Below, one piece after another: positions 1 to 9,170 of a stretch of DNA of 64,000 nt (position 1 is the stretch's first letter; every line of letters begins with the position of its first letter). Below the pieces are notes generated by a model. It was not told the origin of the DNA, searched no databases, and was given only the letters and a program-made list of their open reading frames with translations. A program made the translations under genes and the position numbers. The DNA is from CATOSP01 sp965216155 (lineage in GTDB: Bacteria; Chloroflexota; Dehalococcoidia; Lucifugimonadales; UBA3495), in the NCBI GenBank assembly GCA_965216155.1, contig CBDCFD010000006.1, positions 558,001 to 622,000 of the forward strand, written 5' to 3'.

Positions 1-1
1 C

Positions 2-1105
2 AAAGTCGAACGCCTGGGGGGCGAAGAGACCCGGTACCACGGCCCCTATGTCCGGAAGCAGAGTTCCTATTGGGTCCAGTACAATTCCGGAAAGAAGAGC
101 TTGAGCATGGACCTTCGGAAGGACAAGGGCAAGGATGTCCTGCGCGACTTGGTGAAAGTCTCCGACGTGCTGGTCCAGAACTTCCGGCCCGGGACCATCG
201 ACACGATGGGCTTCGGCTACGATGTCCTTAAAGAGCTCAATCCCAGGATAATCATGGTCAACGTGTCGGCCTTCGGCCAGTTTGGCCCGTACCGGGAAAA
301 CATTGGCTACGACCCGATAGGCCAGACCATGTCGGGCATCACGATGGTTACCGGCGATGAGGGTATGCCCCCCATCCGCACCGGGGTACCTATCATCAAC
401 CGTATCACAGCCCTGCACGCGGCAATCGGGACCCTCTCAGCGTTGCATGAGCGCGAGGTGTCCGGTGAAGGCCAGACCATCGACGTGTGCCTTGCCGATA
501 CCGGATATAGCCTGACTGAGATACCCATCACGGCTTACCACGGGACCAAGGTAGCGCCAAGGCGCGGCGAGCGCGGCGCGCCTCCGGGAGGCACCTACCA
601 GTGCAAGGACGGTTGGGTCCTGCTCTCGGCTGGTGACCAGCACCACTGGCACCGGGTCTGTAACGCCCTGGCCAAACCCGAGTGGTTGGAAGACCCCCGG
701 TTTACCACGCGGGAGGAGCGGGCCAGGAACCGGGATACAGTGAACGACCGCATCAATGAGATTCTCGCGGAAATGAACACCACAGAGGCGATTGAGCACT
801 TCCGGAGGCACGACGTAGTGGCCGCACCCGTGAATACCATTCCCCAGGCGGCGGCGGACCCGCACCCCTGGGAGCGCGGCGCGATGGTCGAAGTCCCGGA
901 CTTCTTGGCCGGCTCGATAGCCGTGTCGGGAGACTTCTGGCACTTCAGCCGGACACCCGTCACCGTTGGCTCCACTCCCCAGGTGGGTGAGCACAACGAA
1001 GACGTTCTATCCGGCATCCTCGGCTATTCCGATGACGTGATCGCCGAGCTTTACGACGAAAACGTCATCAGCACTAACCATTACTATGACGACGTTCCTG
1101 AGTAG
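2..1105 (+). CDS. CaiB/BaiF family CoA transferase (5' end outside window)
   Basis: Class III CoA transferase, moving CoA between carboxylic acids. The frame is open from base 2, so the start lies upstream. The visible part has the typical N-terminal segment with GKKSLSMDL, followed by the conserved LVQNFRPGTIDTMGFGYD and NPRIIMVNVSAFGQFGPY blocks (about residues 35-100 of what is seen) and the central GEGQTIDVCLADTG block, where this family carries its catalytic Asp. The C-terminal PQVGEHNEDVLSGILGY ending is normal for the family. The substrate cannot be told from sequence. A strong hairpin terminator follows 60 bp after the stop, so this gene ends its transcript. Confidence 0.9.
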   Translation, partial: KVERLGGEETRYHGPYVRKQSSYWVQYNSGKKSLSMDLRKDKGKDVLRDLVKVSDVLVQNFRPGTIDTMGFGYDVLKELNPRIIMVNVSAFGQFGPYRENIGYDPIGQTMSGITMVTGDEGMPPIRTGVPIINRITALHAAIGTLSALHEREVSGEGQTIDVCLADTGYSLTEIPITAYHGTKVAPRRGERGAPPGGTYQCKDGWVLLSAGDQHHWHRVCNALAKPEWLEDPRFTTREERARNRDTVNDRINEILAEMNTTEAIEHFRRHDVVAAPVNTIPQAAADPHPWERGAMVEVPDFLAGSIAVSGDFWHFSRTPVTVGSTPQVGEHNEDVLSGILGYSDDVIAELYDENVISTNHYYDDVPE

Positions 1106-1163
1106 TCCTGACCGGCCAGCGGCCACTTAGGCTTTAGCCCGGAGTGGTCTGAAAAGCTAAGTG

Positions 1164-1202
1164 AACGGTCCCACCCTCGCTAGCGGAGGTGGGACCGTTT
1201 TT
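1164..1202 (+). terminator. Intrinsic terminator after the CoA transferase
   Basis: Perfect 12-bp inverted repeat (AACGGTCCCACC / GGTGGGACCGTT) with a 12-nt loop, running straight into a T-run (1198-1202). It lies 60 bp after the CoA transferase stop codon. Confidence 0.9.
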
Positions 1203-1221
1203 CGCGCGGGGCCAGTGGTTG

Positions 1222-1237
1222 GTCTGAACTGTGATTT
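1222..1237. repeat. Short dispersed motif, copy 1
   Basis: The 16-mer GTCTGAACTGTGATTT occurs here and, exactly inverted, at 11037-11052. Both copies sit in gene-poor DNA beside AT-richer 'aatca' rich sequence, so they look like the edges of a degenerate intergenic repeat family. Confidence 0.45.
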
Positions 1238-1378
1238 CTCTGACTACCGGAATTTACATAACCGGAAAATCACGGGAATCGCGGAATCATATTATCCCTA
1301 GCCCGGAAAATTGCGAATAGACGCTGCCCCTAATAACCAATGTTACGCACAGGTTGAGGAAAATGATAGATTGGAGCT

Positions 1379-1513
1379 ATGGATAAACAGATGCTGGAAC
1401 TGTACACCGGTTACCTGTTGATCTCCTTTGGCGCAGTCACAGCCACCGGCTTGTCATCCACGGTGGAAGGCGCGGTCAGCATGACCAGGCAACACGCTTT
1501 CTATAGTCAGTAA
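1379..1513 (+). pseudogene. N-terminal fragment of an IS701/IS4-type transposase
   Basis: A 44-codon frame starting MDKQMLELYTGYLLIS and continuing TATGLSSTVEGAVSMTRQH. This matches the well-known N-terminus of DDE transposases of the IS701/IS4 group (LYTDYLL..F..TTATGLSR.L.G.ISHD.ITRFL). It breaks off just before the FL block, and nothing after 1513 continues it. The rest of the 1203-1695 gap holds no other gene that I can see. This is a relic, not an active element. Confidence 0.6.
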
Positions 1514-1695
1514 AAGGCCCTGGACCGCCTTTCAAAGCTCCTGTGCCCGCAGTTCGCGGTTGTGTTAACCTCTGAGAAGGTCTATCGGGTAGCTATCGCG
1601 CAGCATGATCGCCAATCTACGAAATCAAACCGCCCGTGAGCTCGGCGGTGCCGAAGACCATCCTGTGCCCTGCGGCCGGTAGGAATTAACGACTG

Positions 1696-2772
1696 GTGCC
1701 CAGGGCTAATGCGTCAGCGATGTTTCGGATAAGAGCAGGCTGCGAGGCTCTTCGGGGCTGGCGCCGTGGCTTGGTCCACAACTCCGACGCTGCTGAACTC
1801 ATCGAGCTCTTCTTGGTAGCCGCCGTCTGTTCGGTGCTGGGCATCCGGGCGTTCCTCGCCGCCGCCGGTTACCCCCAACTTGGCGGGGACGGCCTCTACA
1901 TTGCCCACATGCTGTGGGGCGGGGGCTTCATGTTGGTCGCGTTAATTCGCCTGTTCACGTTTCTGGGCCGGTCGTTGGACAGTGCGGCGGCGGTCCTCGG
2001 AGGGGTCGATTTCGGCGCTTTCATCAACGAGCTAGGGAAATTCATCACGTCGGATAACAACTACTTTTACGAACCCGCCATCGGCCTAATCTACATCATC
2101 TTTATCGCCATTTTCCTGGTCCTGCGAATGGTGCGGCGCACCCGCACGCTTGAGCCAGGTGACGCTTTGGCCAACGCCCTCAACCAGATTCAAGGGTCTA
2201 TCGCTGCGCCACTCGATCCCAAGAATAAGGCGCACATCCTGGCCCTACTCGATCAGGCCGGCCCGGCCCATCCCTTATCACTGCACTTGCGGGCCTATGT
2301 CGAGGGAGTGGCGCCAAGTCTCGATGACCCGGCCCATTTCTACTTTCGATTCAAAGAATGGATGATAGAGACCTACCGGCGTGTAGTGCGGCAGCGGTGG
2401 TTCGCCGTTCTCTTCCCGGCGCTTATCTTGGTTTGGGGAATCACGGAAGCCGCGGCGCTGGCCTATCTTGTATACGGCATCTCCGCCGATCATCCTCTCG
2501 CTGGTCTGAACTGGACACACTACGCCCACGCGGTATCATTGTCGGTCACAGTCGGATGCATCGCAATCGGGATTTGGGCCTGGCCATCCAACCGCGCCGG
2601 TTCCTACCGCTGGTATATACGCGGGGCCCTCGTCTCAATCTTCATCACGCATGTGTTTGTTTTCTTCCATTCCCAACTTGCCGCAATATCCGGGCTCACA
2701 GCTAATGTGCTTACATATGCCACGCTGGACATCGCGGCGAATCTGGAGGCCGGGGCTGAAGGTCCGGCCTAA
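1696..2772 (+). CDS. Conserved integral membrane protein of unknown function
   Basis: A 358-residue protein with about seven or eight hydrophobic segments (near residues 35-55, 70-90, 130-145, 235-260, 270-290, 300-325). Conserved-looking blocks include GYPQLGGDGLYIAHMLWGG and INELGKFITSDNNYF, which I associate with an uncharacterised membrane family also common in Actinobacteria. A soluble stretch (about residues 150-230) lies between the two membrane halves. The start is GTG at 1696 without an obvious Shine-Dalgarno; a downstream ATG at 1720 is possible. No function is assigned. The 2773-2971 gap behind it holds only a short 15-bp tandem repeat near 2842-2870. Confidence 0.75.
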   Translation: MPRANASAMFRIRAGCEALRGWRRGLVHNSDAAELIELFLVAAVCSVLGIRAFLAAAGYPQLGGDGLYIAHMLWGGGFMLVALIRLFTFLGRSLDSAAAVLGGVDFGAFINELGKFITSDNNYFYEPAIGLIYIIFIAIFLVLRMVRRTRTLEPGDALANALNQIQGSIAAPLDPKNKAHILALLDQAGPAHPLSLHLRAYVEGVAPSLDDPAHFYFRFKEWMIETYRRVVRQRWFAVLFPALILVWGITEAAALAYLVYGISADHPLAGLNWTHYAHAVSLSVTVGCIAIGIWAWPSNRAGSYRWYIRGALVSIFITHVFVFFHSQLAAISGLTANVLTYATLDIAANLEAGAEGPA

Positions 2773-2971
2773 GTGCAAGAACAACAGCAACCGGAGTGAC
2801 GGACAATTGTTTCATGTCCATTTATGCGGCTTTTCGATTGGAAGGACTCCGGTTGAAGGACTCCGGTGGAAGCATGGGATGGACCACTTTGCCTTGAGAC
2901 CCAGGCTCTATCTCGCGGCCATTCGCCGTGCTTTCGATGAACTCCAACCCCTCAAGGCTGCATAACATCAG

Positions 2972-3982
2972 TTAATAAGTCAGCATCATGCGCTGGATTT
3001 CTTCGGGGTCCTTGGTTTTTGTTAGCGCCAGCATTAGCAGCACGCGGGCCTTCTTGGGATGCAAGTTGTCGGCCACGATGAACCCGTCTTCGTCGCTCCT
3101 TCTGGTGCGGACCACCCTCCCGTTGCCGGTTTGAGTGGAGATTACCACGGGTATGCCCCGCGCCAGCGCGTCCTTCAGGGCGGCGGAAAACCCGGAGGGC
3201 GAGCCTCCGCTGCCGAGACCCCCGGACACTATGCCCGCGACCCCCGCGTCCGCAAGGGCCTTGACCACCAGGCCATCTACCCCGGCGTAGGAGTAGGCGA
3301 TATCCACCCTGGGAAGCTCGGTCACGCTCTCCACGTCGAACTCGGAGTCTCGGGTATGAGCCCTGACCGGATTGCGGTAGAATACCGTCTCCTCGTCCGA
3401 GTCCGCATACCCCAGCAGTCCCAGTTCGTTGGAACGAAAAGTCTCCAGCCGGTAACTGTTGGTCTTGATCACGTCTCGGGCGGCTTGGATTTCGTTGTTT
3501 AGCACGGTCAGCACGCCCCGGCCAGCCGACTGGGGCGCGGCCGCAACCCGGACGCAATCGATCAGGTTTATGTCGGCGTCGGTGGCCAACCCTGAAGGCG
3601 GGCGCATCGCGCCTGTGACCACAACTGGCTTGTGGCTCTTGACCGTCAGGTTGAGAAAGTAGGCCGTTTCTTCCAGCGTGGCGGTGCCGTGGGTGACCGC
3701 CACTCCGGCCGCTTCGGGGTCTTCCCGGAATACCTGGTTGATCCTTTTGGCCAGTCCCAACCAGTGGACGGGGCCAACTTCGGTGCTGCCCACGTTGAGG
3801 AACTGCTCGGCTCGCACCTCGGCGAAGTCGTTCACCTCCGGGACACGGTCCAGGAGTTCTTGAATGGTCAGATGTTGGTTGCGGTAGCTGTAGTTGATAT
3901 AGTCGGTCCTGTGGGAGCCGACGAATGATATGCTCCCACCGGTGCCGATGACGTATACTCGCGGCCTGGTGTTGCTGGTCAT
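2972..3982 (-). CDS. L-asparaginase / glutaminase family protein with altered active-site residues
   Basis: 336 residues, the normal length for the family, which hydrolyses L-asparagine or L-glutamine to the acid plus ammonia. Conserved landmarks: GTGGSISF (residues 13-20), VTHGTATLEETAYFL (96-110), GAMRPPS (124-130), RDVIKTNS (169-176, with the catalytic Lys at 173) and the C-terminal KTKDPEEIQ. Compared with E. coli AnsB, the first nucleophile Thr12 is Ser17 here and Asp90 of the HGTD motif is Ala101. Thr100 and Lys173 are kept. ATG at 3982 is preferred over an upstream GTG because AGGAG lies 7 nt before it. No leader peptide is visible, so it is probably cytoplasmic. Confidence 0.9.
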   Translation of the reverse strand: MTSNTRPRVYVIGTGGSISFVGSHRTDYINYSYRNQHLTIQELLDRVPEVNDFAEVRAEQFLNVGSTEVGPVHWLGLAKRINQVFREDPEAAGVAVTHGTATLEETAYFLNLTVKSHKPVVVTGAMRPPSGLATDADINLIDCVRVAAAPQSAGRGVLTVLNNEIQAARDVIKTNSYRLETFRSNELGLLGYADSDEETVFYRNPVRAHTRDSEFDVESVTELPRVDIAYSYAGVDGLVVKALADAGVAGIVSGGLGSGGSPSGFSAALKDALARGIPVVISTQTGNGRVVRTRRSDEDGFIVADNLHPKKARVLLMLALTKTKDPEEIQRMMLTY

Positions 3983-4149
3983 GGGAAGTCTCCTGTTAGA
4001 GTTCACAGTGTTAGTGGTGATGGCGCTTTTTGCGGCCCATCGCCTATTCTAATGTTGCGCAGGCGGTCTCGTATACGTCGGCCTCGTATACGTCGGAAAG
4101 TGAATGGCCGCCCGCGAGACGCGCCCCTACGGTCCTTGCGAGGTCGAAC

Positions 4150-5595
4150 ATGAACGGTCCCGGCGCACAAAAACGTAGAGGCAACCCTTGTGGTTGCCCA
4201 AGGACGCTCGCCTTAATCATGTGCCTGGTCCTGTCGCTCGCCTCATGTACTTTGGATGGTAGGGGTGTCGAAAGGGAAGCGCCGGGCGCTCCGGCCGGGA
4301 GACTCCTTCCCGAATCGGATAGCCTGGCAACCCCAATATCCCTGGCGACACCGCGTAGTCCGTCAACGGTGCAAAGCCTGATAACGCCAGGAAGTTTGGC
4401 AACCCCAATATCCCTGGCGACACCGCGTAGTCTGTCAGCGGTGCAAAGCCTGGTCACGCCAGGAAGTTTGGCAACCCCTAAAGCCCTGGTAACTCCGCGG
4501 CCCCTCTCAACCCCGCGTAACCTGGGGTCCCCCATCCGGGACAAGCCGTCACGGACGCCGGATTCTCCTCAAGGCGGGTCCAACACGGTCACCGCCGAAG
4601 TGGTGGTCGAGGGCCTGGAGGTCCCCTGGGCGCTGGCGTTTGCACCCGGCGGGCGTATTCTGGTGACCGAAAGGGCGGGGCGAATCAGGGTTGTGAAGGA
4701 CGGATTGCTCTTGGACACGCCCTTCGCCACGCTGGAGGTCGCCAGTGTCTCGGAGTCGGGGCTTATGGGCATCGCGTTGCATCCCGACTTCGCGAATAAC
4801 GGCTACGTCTTCGTGTGCTATACTCACCTGGAAGGGCGAAGGTTGACCAACAGGGTTGCCCGGCTCACCGATGTGAACGGCGCGGGGACCGGCCTTCGAA
4901 TTGTCCTGGACGAAATTCCGGGAGCCAGGAACCATGATGGCTGCGGCCTGGGTTTTGGCCCCGATGGCAAGCTTTACGTGACGATGGGTGACGCCCAGGA
5001 ACCAGGCTCGGCGCAAGACCTGGGCTCCTTGTCCGGCAAGGTATTGCGTCTAAATCCCGACGGCAGCGTTCCCGGCGATAATCCCTTCCCCGGCAGCTTC
5101 GTCTACACTTACGGCCACCGCAACCCCCAGGGGATGGACTGGCACCCTCAGACCGGAGAACTGTTCATCACTGAGCACGGGCCTAACAGCGACGATGAGA
5201 TAAACATTCTGCGGGCCGGAGGAAACTACGGTTGGCCTCGGGCGTTGGGCGCGGTGAACGGTTCCGCCTATGTTGACCCCATCCTGACCTTCACCCCCAC
5301 GGTAGCCCTCTCCGGCGCGGCCTTCTACTCTGGAGACACGCTCCCCGAAGGATGGCACGGAAACCTGTTCTTCGCCGCGTTGAAGGACGCGCATCTGCAC
5401 CGGGTCGTTTTGAAAGGACCGGAGTTCCGAGACGTCGAGTCCCACGAGAGGCTATTCCGGGGACAGTTTGGCCGCCTCCGCGGCGTAGCCATGTCTCCCG
5501 GCGGCGACCTCTACTTCACCACCAGCAACCGGGACGGGCGCGGGATGCCAATGGACGGCGATGATAAGTTGCTCCGGCTGGTCAGCGGGCCGTGA
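4150..5595 (+). CDS. PQQ-dependent sugar dehydrogenase-like lipoprotein with repetitive linker
   Basis: Six-bladed beta-propeller of the soluble glucose/sorbosone dehydrogenase family, which oxidises sugars with PQQ as cofactor. The propeller starts near VEGLEVPWALAFAPGG and carries the family motifs GLMGIALHPDF, HDGCGLGFGPDGKLYV, YGHRNPQGMDWHP and GNYGWP. The N-terminus is a lipoprotein signal ending LVLSLASC, followed by a Pro/Thr/Ser-rich linker with a 24-residue tandem repeat. ATG at 4150 has GAGG 6 nt upstream; ATG at 4219, just before the hydrophobic core, is the alternative. A dispersed palindrome (4175-4199) lies inside the leader, so the N-terminus may have been remodelled. Likely anchored outside the membrane. 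Confidence 0.85.
   Translation: MNGPGAQKRRGNPCGCPRTLALIMCLVLSLASCTLDGRGVEREAPGAPAGRLLPESDSLATPISLATPRSPSTVQSLITPGSLATPISLATPRSLSAVQSLVTPGSLATPKALVTPRPLSTPRNLGSPIRDKPSRTPDSPQGGSNTVTAEVVVEGLEVPWALAFAPGGRILVTERAGRIRVVKDGLLLDTPFATLEVASVSESGLMGIALHPDFANNGYVFVCYTHLEGRRLTNRVARLTDVNGAGTGLRIVLDEIPGARNHDGCGLGFGPDGKLYVTMGDAQEPGSAQDLGSLSGKVLRLNPDGSVPGDNPFPGSFVYTYGHRNPQGMDWHPQTGELFITEHGPNSDDEINILRAGGNYGWPRALGAVNGSAYVDPILTFTPTVALSGAAFYSGDTLPEGWHGNLFFAALKDAHLHRVVLKGPEFRDVESHERLFRGQFGRLRGVAMSPGGDLYFTTSNRDGRGMPMDGDDKLLRLVSGP
4175..4199. repeat. Dispersed palindrome (GGCAACC type), copy 1
   Basis: Contains the inverted repeat GGCAACC-CTTGTG-GTTGCC. A second copy lies inverted at 46002-46026. This copy falls inside the signal-peptide coding region of the PQQ dehydrogenase, where it encodes RGNPCGCP. 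Confidence 0.55.
4321..4500 (+). repeat. 72-bp tandem repeat encoding a 24-residue linker unit
   Basis: Two nearly identical 72-bp units start at 4321 and 4393 and a degenerate third at 4465. Each encodes a unit that starts SLATPISLATPRS and ends in SL(I/V)TPG. It forms the flexible spacer between the lipid anchor and the propeller of the PQQ dehydrogenase. Confidence 0.85.
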
Positions 5596-6921
5596 CTGTG
5601 AGGCTATAACTATGCCATCCTGAAGTGGATTCCACCTTGAGGTAGTAGGTGCCGGACGTAGGCGCGGCGAAAGTGTACTGAATAGCGTTCGATCTGGCAT
5701 ATCTTTTGGCAAGTTCCGTAAAGCCACCGGATTCAAAGAAGGTTGATCCGGGCGCAGACAATACGAATCTAGCATTGTTCGACGATAATCCGTCCAAGGC
5801 GAAATAAACCTCCTCTCCGGCCCTCAAATCCAGAGAATAAACGCCGACCTTCGTTTGCTTATCAACCACAGAGAAGACCGTGGTTCCAAGGCTCAGTGGT
5901 GTACCGGGTATGTCACTCGCCACCTGTTGCGGCGTCCTCCGATCTGGCGTGGGCGTAGGTGTAGAGGTTCGTATAGGGGATGGAATGAAGACGGGCGATT
6001 GGGTCGGCTCCGGTGCAAGAGTAGGTGTCAAGGTAAATGTGGGGGCTACCGTAGGAGTTGGCGTCGGACTGGGAGTTTGGGTCGCCGGAACTACCGGTGT
6101 AGAATCGGCCCCTGCCGGACTCTTGGCTGTAGGAGATGGGGACACCTTCGGAGCCGTTACGCCGCCGCTGGGACGGAAAGTCACTTGAACCTCTTTGTCG
6201 GAGTTCATAATCAACACGCAGGAACCGCTGCCTCCGCAGTCGCCCTTCCAACTGAACCTATCGTAGCCGTCGCCAGGGATCGCTAAGAGGGTGACGAGGT
6301 CCCCTCTCTATAGGGGGAGTCACCGGCTGCCGGAGGAGGGGACACGTACACCGCCCCGTTGTCCAGGCCCATGGCGATGTTCCGGACTGCCTGTCCGTTA
6401 ATCTTGATGCCGTAAAAGCTGAGATGCTCCGCGGACTGTTGCCCGATCTTGACGAATATCGCCCTGATTTTCTTGGAGCTGTCCATGACCAGTGTTTCCG
6501 CGGGGAAGCGGCCCTGAAGATCGCCGCCCCAGCGGTCGAAACGCCATGTTGCCTGATCATTGGGGCGGGCGATAACGTTGATCTGGTCGTTTCGATTGAC
6601 TTCCGTGGCCTGGCCGTTGGAAAGGGTGCGCTCACCTGCGATCTCCACTTGGCCGACGTCGAGGGGCTCGATCAATACGGAGAGGGCCACCGTGTCGGTT
6701 GACACGGACTGCAACGGTGGCATCACAGGGGGTGTTGGGGAGGGTTCGCGTGTAGGAGTAGTAGGGACCTGTGTGGCCGTGGGAGGGACCTGTGTGGCCG
6801 TGGACGGGACCTGTGTGTTGGGAGGCACGCTGGACGATCCACCACAGGCGAACATCAACACCATCACCAATATTAGAAGGCCCAGGACTAGACCCTGGCT
6901 TGGTTTCATCAGATGAGCCAT
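5582..6921 (-). pseudogene. Surface lipoprotein with InlB-type repeats and PPC-like domain, frameshifted
   Basis: Starts at ATG 6921 with AGGAGG 7 nt upstream. The leader ends VMVLMFACGG (lipobox), followed by a TQVP repeat linker. It then has one divergent InlB B-type repeat (RFDRWGGDLQG...MDSSKKIRAIF), the FYGIKINGQAVRN block and a stop at 6283. The homologous continuation (LLAIPGDGYDRFSWKGDCGGSGS..., a Pro/Thr linker and a C-terminal domain resembling PPC, bacterial pre-peptidase C-terminal) is in another frame, ending at 5582. Restoring one base near 6297 joins the two. It is a paralogue of the gene at 7030-8249 and is probably cell-surface exposed. The single-base break could be real or a sequence error. 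Confidence 0.75.
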
Positions 6922-7029
6922 AAGACCGCCTCCTTGTGGACTGACCCAATATCGTTCAGATGGGCGAAGGGTTTCAGGCACCCTCCGCCCTGATTCTAAG
7001 TGAATGGATGGTTGCCCTCTGAATGTTGC

Positions 7030-8249
7030 TTACTGGGTTACCGTCGGGGAGACTACCGGAACGAAAACTGCCGTCACCGCCTTATCGCCGTCCATTGTAA
7101 CTGCGCATTCCCCGCTACCCTGGCAATCCCCGGACCATTCGCTGAACTGAAACCCCTGTGCCGGGGCCGCCGTGAGCGCGATTTGGAAACCGTGTTGGTA
7201 AATTGTAGAGCCAACCGGGGAGACGGTGCCACTATCCTTAGGTGTAACATCGGCGACCAACGTCCATTCCACGGGAGCGAACAGCGCGGTAACTGACCTG
7301 TTGGCGTCCATCAGCACTTTACACTCGCCGCCGCCCTGGCAGTCGCCCGACCACGCTTGGAAGTGGAAGCCTTCCGCAGGCCCGGGGACGATAGTGACCA
7401 CAGACTTGAAGTCGTAGGATGTGGTCCCTGCGGGAGAGATAGTGCCCGCTTCGGGGGGGGTAGCGGCTGTGGATAGCTCAACTTTGAGCGGAGAAAAGGT
7501 TGCGACGACGTCATTGTCGCTATTCATGGTCAACGCGCAGGTTCCCTGCCCGCCGCAGTCGCCCGACCAACCGGTAAACTGGTACCCTTCGTTGGGTATG
7601 GCGGTTAGCGAAACGCTGGTCCCTCCTTTGTAGGGAGCGTCGCCTGTACCGGGGGGAGGGGAGACAAAGACACTCCCGTTGTCTATGCCGATGCTGGAGT
7701 TTCTGACTGCCCGGCCGTTGACCGTCAGTTTGTAGAAACTTACGGCTTCTTGACTCGGGCATCCACCTCTACAAACACGGCCCTGATCTTCTTGGAACTG
7801 TCCATAATCAGGCTCTCGGATGCGAAGGGTCCTTGCAGGTCTCCACCCCAGCGGTCAAACCGCCACTTCGCAGGGTCGGAGGGACGGGCGACGAGATTGA
7901 TCTGGTCGTTGCGGTTGACCTCGGTTGCCTGGCCGTTGGAAAGAGTACGCTCTCCGGCGATATCTACGAATCCGGCGTCCAGGGGAGTTATCAGGACAGA
8001 GAGCGCCACCGCATCGGTTGACACCTTCGGAAGCACGGAGAATACGGAAGGAGTCGCGGTTGACTTCGCCGCCACAGGCGCGGGACCACCGGCAACGTTT
8101 GCTCCAGGGTTGGCCGGGATGGTGGCGGGCGATGCCGGGGCAGATTCGTCCTTAATCTGGATCAGGTCACTGCAACCCGTGGCCAGTCCCATGACCATGA
8201 CCAGTGAGACCGCGATGAAGAACCGGAAGTACTTGGGTAGGTGAAACAT
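7030..8249 (-). pseudogene. Surface lipoprotein with four InlB-type repeats, frameshifted
   Basis: Starts at ATG 8249 with AGGAGG 7 nt upstream. The lipobox is GLATGCSD. Four divergent InlB B-type repeats are visible, three of them as WSGDC(G/Q)G.G.C units that end (V/A)(A/T)(T/L/V)F. The first frame ends with TAA at 7740-7742 (VDARVKKP*). The other frame resumes at once with VSFYKLTVNGRAVRN, and one extra base at about 7742 gives one protein of about 405 residues. The same junction is intact in the paralogue at 5582-6921, which supports one ancestral gene. A two-site 11-bp direct repeat of the type found upstream of the response regulator lies at 8302-8318, so it may be a target of that regulator. 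Confidence 0.75.
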
Positions 8250-8301
8250 TGTATTGCCTCCTGGTTTGAATTGAGGTCAAGACCACCTTAATCTTTGTTG
8301 C

Positions 8302-8318
8302 TCACGAAACCCTCACGG
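8302..8318 (-). promoter_or_regulatory. Predicted response-regulator half-site pair
   Basis: TCACGA at 8302 and TCACGG at 8313, exactly 11 bp apart, 53 bp upstream of the lipoprotein start at 8249. They have the same sequence and spacing as the four-site array at 10053-10091. Confidence 0.45.
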
Positions 8319-8328
8319 CGCGTTCCCA

Positions 8329-9159
8329 TCATCCCGACCTTCGCATCGGCAGGGAGATGGTGAAGGTGGTGCCTTTGCCCACCGTGGACTCGGCGGAGAT
8401 GGTCCCGCCATGTAGCTCCACCAGCAGCTTGCAGATGTACATGCCCATGCCGGTGCCGCGGACTTCGCCCCGGGTGTAACGGCGGTTGCCCCGGGCGAAC
8501 ATGGTGGAGAGTAGCTCCGGGGCGATGCCGGACCCGGTGTCGGAGATGCTGATTTCCATTCGGCGGCCCGCGGTCTTTACCTCGGCGTTGACCTGCGTGC
8601 CCTTGCCGTTATGCTTGATGGCGTTTTCGACAAGGTTGGAGAATACTTCCCGCAGGGCGGCTTCGTCCCCGGATAGATGGGGGATGCTTGCGCCGTTTTG
8701 GCTACGGACCACCCCGCTGAGCACCAGACCTTTGTCGTCCGCCGCCGGGGCGAGGTCGATCATGATGTCTTCAATTACCGCCGGAACATTGACGGCCTCG
8801 ATGACCAACGGCTGGCCGGACATCCCCAGCCTTACCATCAGGTCCAAACGCTGGCTCAGGCTGCCAATCTCGGAGGCTTCTTCGCCGATGGAGCGCCGGG
8901 AAACGCGCCACCTTTCCGCGTCGGTGGGCAGATGATCGGTGAACCCGTGAAGATGCCCGCGTATCACCTCCCCCACGGTTTTGAGGCGATGAGACAGGCG
9001 GCTGACGACGAGGTACAGGGCTTCGTTGTCCGATGCGTCCACGACGGAGCGCCGACGGCGTCTCGACACTTCCCAGACGATGCCCCCGCCGAGGACGAAG
9101 GCAACTCCGATCAGAACGAGGAAGAACCATAGCTGGGTCTGGACGATCATCGCGGACAT
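8329..9159 (-). CDS. Membrane-anchored sensor histidine kinase
   Basis: 276 residues. One N-terminal membrane segment (about 11-30) is followed by a basic cluster, a dimerisation/phosphoacceptor helix with His57 in SRLSHRLKT, and a complete ATPase domain: N box VFSNLVENAIKHNGKG, G1 box ISDTGSGIAPELL, and G2 box GTGMGMYICKLL. There is no periplasmic sensing domain, so the signal is sensed in the membrane, in the cytoplasm or through a partner. It starts 11 bp after the response regulator stop and its AGGAG overlaps that stop region, so the pair is one operon with the regulator first. Confidence 0.9.
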   Translation of the reverse strand: MSAMIVQTQLWFFLVLIGVAFVLGGGIVWEVSRRRRRSVVDASDNEALYLVVSRLSHRLKTVGEVIRGHLHGFTDHLPTDAERWRVSRRSIGEEASEIGSLSQRLDLMVRLGMSGQPLVIEAVNVPAVIEDIMIDLAPAADDKGLVLSGVVRSQNGASIPHLSGDEAALREVFSNLVENAIKHNGKGTQVNAEVKTAGRRMEISISDTGSGIAPELLSTMFARGNRRYTRGEVRGTGMGMYICKLLVELHGGTISAESTVGKGTTFTISLPMRRSG

Positions 9160-9170
9160 TGGGAAGGCTC

